Part shown: in pieces, positions 13,324 through 17,831 of the stretch
How the letters are laid out: every line of letters begins with the position of its first letter
Numbering within the stretch: the first letter of the stretch is position 1
Source: XYA12-FULL-58-9 sp001798605
GTDB lineage: Bacteria; Myxococcota; XYA12-FULL-58-9
Direction: 5' to 3'
NCBI GenBank assembly: GCA_036736205.1
Contig: DAINMX010000125.1
Coordinates: forward strand, 1 to 17,831
Length of the DNA stretch: 17,831 nt
Made by a program: the position numbers and the translations under genes
Notes under the pieces: model-generated
What the model saw: the letters and a program-made list of their open reading frames with translations, nothing else
Database searches by the model: none
What the model was told of the DNA's origin: nothing

Positions 13324-14369
13324 GGCCGGTACCACAGTTCTTTCACGCCGCTTGCAACTTTCCGGGAGAGCCAGTGTCGGCCCCCGCTATTGAGATGTCC
13401 AAAGTCGCGAAAGTGTGTGTCATTCAGTGCGTCACCATAGCCCCATACTGCATCGATGATGTCAGCTCGACGGGCGTGCTCCAAGGTTTCTTCAAAGGGC
13501 TGTTGCATGGACGCCAGTTGTTGCCGTAAACGAGAGTGCGTAGGCATTACGACAACAACAACCCGCGGCGAAATCTTTGCGGCAAGCTTGAGAATCCGAG
13601 ACAAACGCAGACGTTCGGTTTGAGCGCCATAGGCCAACGGATCTAATTGCCCCTCTCTCTCCATTTTCCACCAAGTCTCCTTCCATTGCTCGACTGACAG
13701 CGAATTCGCCTCGTTGTAGAGAAACCTAGGTGGCGCGGTGAGATGTCGCGGCCATAGGAAATCCTCAGGACGCCCCCTCTGCAACAGTGCCCTCTCGAGC
13801 CGACGACCCAAGATAGTTGCCGGAGCTGAAAACGGCCAAACAGTCCTCTTCCACAAATAGCCTCGATGGACCCCTTTCCACTCTTCGGGAGCACCGTCGA
13901 GCACCGCAACGGAATCCCGAATATCCACGAACGGTGCGTATCCCCTTTGGTGTAAATCGGATTGTGCGGGACGCAACATTCGAGCATTGAGTCCAAGAAC
14001 CAGGCAGTAAGGCTTCACCGCGGCGCGCTGGGTCATCAACAGGGCGAGCTCGACCCAAAGCAAGGTTCCACCACTGGCCCCCCCATTGACAAACTCGAGG
14101 CCGGTGCTTGTCGACATCATGACGTCGTCAAAGCCCTCGCGCGTGGTTGAGCTGCCAAGAAGAAGACAAACCGATGTATTCGTCGAACCTGCCCGAGAAA
14201 TTGCTGCGGCTGTTCGAAAACCGGGTTCGGGGCCGAGCGGTTCCTCAAAGAGGGAGTAAAACCAGGGGGACGCAACCAGAACCCAACCAAGGGCCCACAC
14301 AGCCATCGACACCGTGGTCAGGCTCCCAAGGGTCAACAACCAACGCCTATCTGGCAGAAACAAGCTCAA
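13320..14369 (-). CDS. DltD-like SGNH-fold membrane-anchored acyl transferase
   Basis: 349 aa. It starts at TTG 14369, overlapping the stop of the microprotein as TTGA; the later ATG would cut the N-terminal anchor (about residues 9-35). The periplasmic SGNH fold is visible: LLLGSSTTREGFD with nucleophile Ser74, FVNGGASGGT (Gly/Asn oxyanion region, about 93-102), VVVVVMPTHSRL, and HFRDFGHLNSGG with Asp322 and His325. The D-x-x-H-L-N motif near the C-terminus is typical of DltD/AlgX-type proteins. In the dlt pathway DltD takes the acyl group from the shuttle tyrosine onto its Ser and passes it to the polymer. By analogy this enzyme places the final group on an extracytoplasmic glycan or teichoic-like polymer. 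Genes on both sides overlap by 4 bp. Confidence 0.8.
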   Translation of the reverse strand: MSLFLPDRRWLLTLGSLTTVSMAVWALGWVLVASPWFYSLFEEPLGPEPGFRTAAAISRAGSTNTSVCLLLGSSTTREGFDDVMMSTSTGLEFVNGGASGGTLLWVELALLMTQRAAVKPYCLVLGLNARMLRPAQSDLHQRGYAPFVDIRDSVAVLDGAPEEWKGVHRGYLWKRTVWPFSAPATILGRRLERALLQRGRPEDFLWPRHLTAPPRFLYNEANSLSVEQWKETWWKMEREGQLDPLAYGAQTERLRLSRILKLAAKISPRVVVVVMPTHSRLRQQLASMQQPFEETLEHARRADIIDAVWGYGDALNDTHFRDFGHLNSGGRHWLSRKVASGVKELWYRP

Positions 14370-14491
14370 AACCCCCGATAAACGAAGTCCGCTCCACTGT
14401 TGTCAATGAGGGCTGCTATCAGAAAAAGTTTGAGGGTCACATCAACGACGATGCCACACACCAGCAGCCACTCCCTTTTTTGCCACTTCAT
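14366..14491 (-). CDS. DltX-like acyl-shuttle microprotein (41 aa)
   Basis: A small gene starting at ATG 14491, overlapping the MBOAT stop as ATGA, with GGAGG about 10 nt upstream; its stop overlaps the next gene as TTGA. The protein has a basic cytoplasmic start (MKWQKRE), one membrane helix (about residues 9-29, with Asp17 and Lys21 one turn apart) and a short outside tail (DNSGAD) ending in the exact C-terminus F-V-Y-R-G-F, with Tyr38. In Dlt systems DltX carries a C-terminal hexapeptide of the form F-[IV]-Y-x-x-F whose Tyr receives the acyl group from the MBOAT and hands it to DltD. Fused MBOATs of other systems end in the same motif; the MBOAT here does not, so this peptide fills the missing role. 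Confidence 0.8.
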   Translation of the reverse strand: MKWQKREWLLVCGIVVDVTLKLFLIAALIDNSGADFVYRGF

Positions 14492-15642
14492 TGCGTGCTC
14501 TCCTCCCAAACGTACATCCAGCCGGCGGTCATCACGAAGAAGGTATAGGCCACTCCAACGACTCGCACTGCCCACTGCAGGCTCTTCTGCCGTGACCAGG
14601 ACTGTCGCATCCAAACCGAGGCAGCCATTTTCTCCAATGCCATCAGCGCCCCAATTCCAATACCCCATACCAAATACCGACTATTGAATCGGTGCCATAC
14701 TCCAACGCCAGCAAAGCAGACCACCAACGACAATACACCAACAGTCACGGCATGCTGGCTGCCCAAACGACGGACCAATCTGACCTGCAGTGGCGTGAAA
14801 AGATTGCGGCGGACCCAATCCCCCAAGGAGATGTGCCAGCGGCGCCAATACTCACTGACAGAACCAGCGAGAAATGGTCTACGGAAGTTCAGCGGCGTCG
14901 GAACTCCGAGCAAACGCCCAAGCCCGAACGCCATCACCGAATATCCGCCAAAGTCAAAAAGCACGTACGCATGGACCATCGCCGCGTCGGTCCAGGATTC
15001 AACTGCGATCGCCTCCGTTCCCCAGATGAAGGTCCGCCCTCCCTCGGCCAACACAACCTTGAGAAACAGACCGGTCACCACCAGCCACACACCCTTTGCC
15101 GCTTCGACAAGCGTCAAAGGTTTCCATTCTTCATCGTCCATCTTCAGGTGGTGGGCATAGACATTGAGAGGTCCGGAGATGAGCATGTGGAAAGGAAAGA
15201 GATACCCGACAAGAGCCAGGGGTCGGAGCAAACGGACCCTGCTGGCGCTAACAACGCGAATGACCTCAATGATTCGCAGGAAGACATAGGAAAAAGAGAG
15301 GGTGGCCAACAGCATATAGGGGAGACCGCTGGCGTCGCCGTTTGTCTGCACAAGTTTGTAGAGAACAAACACCCCTGATGGCGCAAAGAGCACAGCCAGC
15401 AAACACAGAGACGTCCCTCCAGATGACGCTGCGCCCGTTTCACCGATTCGATGCAGCCCCAACCAGACGGCCAGACCAATAGCCAACATCAACAAAGACG
15501 CCCGCCAATCAAATGCTACACCAATGACCACCAAACTAAGGACACCAAATCGCGTTGTCTGCGGCCAAGGCATGGGCGCCCGCATGGCAATGATGCAGGC
15601 AGTCGCCAGCAGCCAAAATGTTGGATTCAGCAGAACGTCCAT
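14488..15642 (-). CDS. DltB-like MBOAT acyltransferase
   Basis: 384 aa from ATG 15642, 19 bp after the carrier gene. It has many membrane helices. MBOAT signatures: SEYWRRWHISLGDWVRRNLF (His270, in the conserved re-entrant loop) and GVGVWHRFNSRYLVWG (His317, the catalytic His of the W-H-x-x-x-x-x-[FY] motif, where most members have WHG). In Dlt the MBOAT takes the aminoacyl group from the carrier at the cytoplasmic side and transfers it across to a Tyr of the shuttle. The C-terminus ends WEESTQ and has no F-x-Y-x-x-F tail, unlike shuttle-fused MBOATs; the tail is supplied by the next small gene. Neighbours and motifs make DltB-like the best assignment; other cell-wall O-acyltransferases are less fitting. 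Confidence 0.85.
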   Translation of the reverse strand: MDVLLNPTFWLLATACIIAMRAPMPWPQTTRFGVLSLVVIGVAFDWRASLLMLAIGLAVWLGLHRIGETGAASSGGTSLCLLAVLFAPSGVFVLYKLVQTNGDASGLPYMLLATLSFSYVFLRIIEVIRVVSASRVRLLRPLALVGYLFPFHMLISGPLNVYAHHLKMDDEEWKPLTLVEAAKGVWLVVTGLFLKVVLAEGGRTFIWGTEAIAVESWTDAAMVHAYVLFDFGGYSVMAFGLGRLLGVPTPLNFRRPFLAGSVSEYWRRWHISLGDWVRRNLFTPLQVRLVRRLGSQHAVTVGVLSLVVCFAGVGVWHRFNSRYLVWGIGIGALMALEKMAASVWMRQSWSRQKSLQWAVRVVGVAYTFFVMTAGWMYVWEESTQ

Positions 15643-15661
15643 GACGATTTCAGGCAGGTCC

Positions 15662-15919
15662 CTAGCCGAGTTTCCCTGCGATCAACTGTTGCAGCTCTCC
15701 AACGTCCGCGAGGCCGCCTATCTCATCGTCATCAAACTGCACGCCAAATGTCTCCTCCACCTTGACCATAAGCGTCACGTGAACAAATGAATCCCAACCA
15801 GGGATATCTTGAGCTGTTGTGCTCCCATCGATTTGCAGGTCCTCGTCGAGAAAGACTTCTCGAAACACGGTGAGGAGCTTCTCAAAAATCATCTTGTCAT
15901 TGGTTCTCATCGGAAACAT
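15662..15919 (-). CDS. DltC-like acyl/peptidyl carrier protein
   Basis: 85 aa from ATG 15919; ATG 15910 is an alternative start. The phosphopantetheine site is GWDSFVHVTLM, with Ser44 as attachment site, in the usual helix start after D-I-P-G-W. Helices around residues 9-22, 44-58 and 72-83 match the carrier fold, with FGVQFDDDEIGGLADVGELQ like the F-x-[IV]-x-[FI]-x-x-x-x-[IL] region of DltC and ACPs. It should carry the adenylated amino acid as a thioester. It starts 4 bp after the adenylation gene and ends 19 bp before the MBOAT gene. Confidence 0.9.
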   Translation of the reverse strand: MFPMRTNDKMIFEKLLTVFREVFLDEDLQIDGSTTAQDIPGWDSFVHVTLMVKVEETFGVQFDDDEIGGLADVGELQQLIAGKLG

Positions 15920-15923
15920 CTTT

Positions 15924-17618
15924 TCATTTTTTGACGGATTTCATTTGTAGGGATTCCGCAAGGGACGCACGGTCGAGCTTGCCGGTCGGGGTGCGACTTA
16001 TGTTCGACACCTGGACAATTCGGTTAGGCACCATGTAATCTGGCAAAAGGTTCCGACACTTATTGATCATCTCAATCTCATTTTTCTTGCCGCCGTGCAT
16101 GCCTGCGACCACACAACCCACAATCTGTCGCACGAGACCGCCATCGTCAGTCACAGCGACTGCTAGCGCAAAATCAGTACCTGCCGCCTGACGAAGTGCG
16201 GAATCAATTTCCTCCAACTCAACACGGTGCCCATGGATCTTTATTTGGGTATCGAGACGCCCGAGAAAATGAAGGTCGCCATCTTCGTCAGCCACCACTC
16301 TATCGCCCGTTCGGTACCAGATATCTGAGGAATCCATACCAGGCAGAAAAACGAATTTCCGTTCTGTCAACGCCGGGTCCCACCAATATCCTTCTGTTAT
16401 TTGTGGTCCCTGGAGGCAAAGCTCGCCAGCGTCCCCACGGGAAACCTCGACCAATTCCTCGTCGACGACCGCAACCCTGTGGTGAGGGAAAGGTTTGCCG
16501 ATGGGTGCTGTTTGGCGGACCGTCTTAGTCTCTGCGCGATGGAACCGATGACGAGTTATGGCAATTGTCGCCTCAGTCGGGCCGTAGAGGTTTTCGACAA
16601 CAGAATTGGGAGCGGCCACGGCCCACGCCTCTGCGGATGTCAACGGCAACGGCTCACCGCAAAACAAGGACAGCCGCAGCAAGGGAAAACTGTTGGGCGG
16701 CAACCTCCCCATTCGTTGGAGCAGAAAGATAACAGAGGGAACTGAAAACCACACTGAGAGTTGCCGTTCCTTGATGAATTTTGCAGGAACCAGAAGAGAC
16801 GTGGGTGGCACGACACACAGGCAGGCCCCCGCCTGCCAAGTCACAAAGAGGTCGTGCATACCCAGGTCGAAGGTTAGCTCGAAGAATCCTGAAACGCGAT
16901 CATCAGGCTGCAATCCAAAGAGCACCCGTGCGGCGGACAGATACGCTCCGAGGTTCTGGTGATTCACTGGCACACCCTTTGGAGCCCCGCTACTCCCAGA
17001 GGTGAACATCAAATAGGCGGGACCATAGGTAGGAATTTCTTGAGGCCATTTTAGGTCTCTGTCGCCAAGATCGTTGAGACTGACAAATTGGTGCCGAGGA
17101 AAACGATGGGCAAGATTCGCAAAAGAAGCTGCGGGCGGCAACAGAATGAGACAATCGGATTCAATGTCATCCAAAAGGTCTCCCAATGCAGCAGGCGATT
17201 GCTCGTCGCCAATGATCACCCGTGCTCCACTCGAGCGAAGTATCTGTTGGTTACGGGCGGGCGGCTGACTCGGATCGAGCGGTACAAAGGTCCGACCCGT
17301 CACCAGCACACCAAGCACGGCCGCGTAGGCCTGGCGACTGCGCCTGGCGATAATCCCTACCTGCACCCAATCATCCGGTATTGACCGCAAACCATCGGCC
17401 ACGGCCAGGGCATATTGGCCAAGCTCCGCATAGGTCGTTACCTGGCCGCCGATTTCCAACGCAGCCCGGTTGGGCCACCTGTGGACTGCGCGGATGAAGC
17501 CAGCCGCAACAGACTCACCGGTGTGCAACTCAGACAGTGCTTCTCTCCTTGAGCTCGTAGGATCGAACGCCGTACCCCCTGCGGCGCCGAAGTTATCACA
17601 AGATCTTATCTCGGACAT
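15924..17618 (-). CDS. DltA-like amino-acid adenylation enzyme
   Basis: 564 aa from ATG 17618. Adenylation motifs: A3 LMFTSGSSGAPKG (203-215), A4 with Asp251 in ELTFDLGMHD (binds the alpha-amino group, so an amino acid is expected), A5 LYGPTEATIA (from 344), A7 WYRTGDR (434-440), A8 GRLDTQIKIHGHRVELEEID and A10 TPTGKLDR with Lys547. LSLFCGEPLP (317-326) contains the FCGE of DltA, whose Cys helps select D- over L-Ala. About 500 aa is usual for DltA; the extra is mostly N-terminal. It has no fused carrier; the separate carrier follows. It should adenylate D-Ala or a small amino acid and load the carrier. An NRPS stand-alone A domain is the alternative. It is the first gene of the operon. Confidence 0.85.
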   Translation of the reverse strand: MSEIRSCDNFGAAGGTAFDPTSSRREALSELHTGESVAAGFIRAVHRWPNRAALEIGGQVTTYAELGQYALAVADGLRSIPDDWVQVGIIARRSRQAYAAVLGVLVTGRTFVPLDPSQPPARNQQILRSSGARVIIGDEQSPAALGDLLDDIESDCLILLPPAASFANLAHRFPRHQFVSLNDLGDRDLKWPQEIPTYGPAYLMFTSGSSGAPKGVPVNHQNLGAYLSAARVLFGLQPDDRVSGFFELTFDLGMHDLFVTWQAGACLCVVPPTSLLVPAKFIKERQLSVWFSVPSVIFLLQRMGRLPPNSFPLLRLSLFCGEPLPLTSAEAWAVAAPNSVVENLYGPTEATIAITRHRFHRAETKTVRQTAPIGKPFPHHRVAVVDEELVEVSRGDAGELCLQGPQITEGYWWDPALTERKFVFLPGMDSSDIWYRTGDRVVADEDGDLHFLGRLDTQIKIHGHRVELEEIDSALRQAAGTDFALAVAVTDDGGLVRQIVGCVVAGMHGGKKNEIEMINKCRNLLPDYMVPNRIVQVSNISRTPTGKLDRASLAESLQMKSVKK

Positions 17619-17746
17619 TTCGTCCAGTATGCCCTACAGCCTACAACCCTATTCCAGCAAGCGCCAGATTTCGCGTTTATCTGCCAGGATCGTTCACTGA
17701 GTGGTCCACCCAACTTTTTCGCAGTTCCGGCGCACGGACCCCCCCA

Positions 17747-17779
17747 GGACGTAAGAATTGCGGCCGTAAGGACCGTAAG
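17747..17779 (-). promoter_or_regulatory. Three direct CTTACG repeats upstream of the dlt-like operon
   Basis: On the minus strand the 9-mers CTTACGGTC, CTTACGGCC and CTTACGTCC occur at 17779, 17770 and 17755; the first two are adjacent and the third is six bases further. They lie about 130-160 bp before the first gene. Short clustered repeats at this distance suggest a regulator site; no regulator is known. No sigma-70 promoter could be identified with confidence in the 213 bp upstream. Confidence 0.3.
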
Positions 17780-17797
17780 TGGCATGAAGGCCATGGA

Positions 17798-17831
17798 ACC
17801 TCCGTCCCGGAGTTTACGAAATGTTTTGTAT
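17798..17831 (+). repeat. 34-bp direct repeat, right copy, reaching the window end
   Basis: Identical to 12177-12210 and in the same orientation. The match continues to the last base, so the true repeat may be longer. Together the copies bracket the complete dlt-like operon. Possible explanations are IS ends, an att-type duplication, or a multi-copy repeat at which the assembly stops. Confidence 0.9.

Noticed and set aside
17606..17794. 62-codon minus-strand frame before the adenylation gene
   Set aside because: It overlaps the start of the adenylation gene, has no protein-like pattern, and contains the CTTACG repeats.
12177..17831. Repeat copies taken as a circular-contig overlap
   Set aside because: The left copy is internal, not at the window start, so the match does not indicate a closed circle.

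Overview
The window looks like a piece of a metagenome-style scaffold (about 55-58% GC by eye, one 100-N gap) from a Gram-negative bacterium, most plausibly a deltaproteobacterial lineage such as Myxococcota or Bradymonadota. The clues are cysteine-rich predicted lipoproteins with CxxGxCxxxxC modules, a type III secretion chaperone/substrate pair, and a moderately high-GC accessory genome rich in hypothetical genes. The taxonomic placement is inference. No rRNA, tRNA or CRISPR array was seen.

Layout. Positions 1-1936 hold two minus-strand lipoproteins: a Cys-rich one running off the left edge and one with GDTNQA repeats. The N gap lies between them. Positions 2383-3866 hold a minus-strand pair: a long Ala-rich helical protein with an Asn/Ser/Thr-rich N-terminus, and an SCP2-like protein. 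Positions 4313-5140 (plus) encode a lipoprotein with seven 21-residue Cys-rich repeats and a C-terminal domain resembling the animal mucin/CILP WxxW domain. A response-regulator relic follows. Positions 5564-6370 (plus) are a DUF2975-like membrane protein with its small Xre regulator. Positions 6431-7767 (minus) are a putative T3SS translocon protein and an LcrH/SycD-type chaperone. Positions 8014-9830 (minus) hold a hotdog thioesterase, a membrane protein and a VapBC-type toxin-antitoxin pair with a near-consensus promoter over a perfect palindrome. Positions 9947-10750 (minus) encode a membrane protein with an HELSH metalloprotease-like motif. Positions 10940-12235 are decayed: an orphan terminator, a transposase fragment and a gene broken by two compensating frameshifts.

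The most interesting block is 12346-17618 (minus), a compact operon resembling the Gram-positive dlt D-alanylation system. It encodes a DltA-like adenylation enzyme, a carrier protein, a DltB-like MBOAT, a previously uncalled 41-residue membrane microprotein, a DltD-like SGNH transferase and a formyltransferase. The microprotein (14366-14491) is joined by 4-bp overlaps on both sides and ends in F-V-Y-R-G-F, which fits the C-terminal acyl-shuttle hexapeptide of DltX and of shuttle-fused MBOATs. The MBOAT itself lacks such a tail. The added formyltransferase suggests that a formylated aminoacyl group, rather than plain D-Ala, is placed on an envelope polymer. The operon lies between two direct copies of a sequence of at least 34 bp (12177-12210 and 17798-17831), suggesting a mobile or recently acquired cassette.
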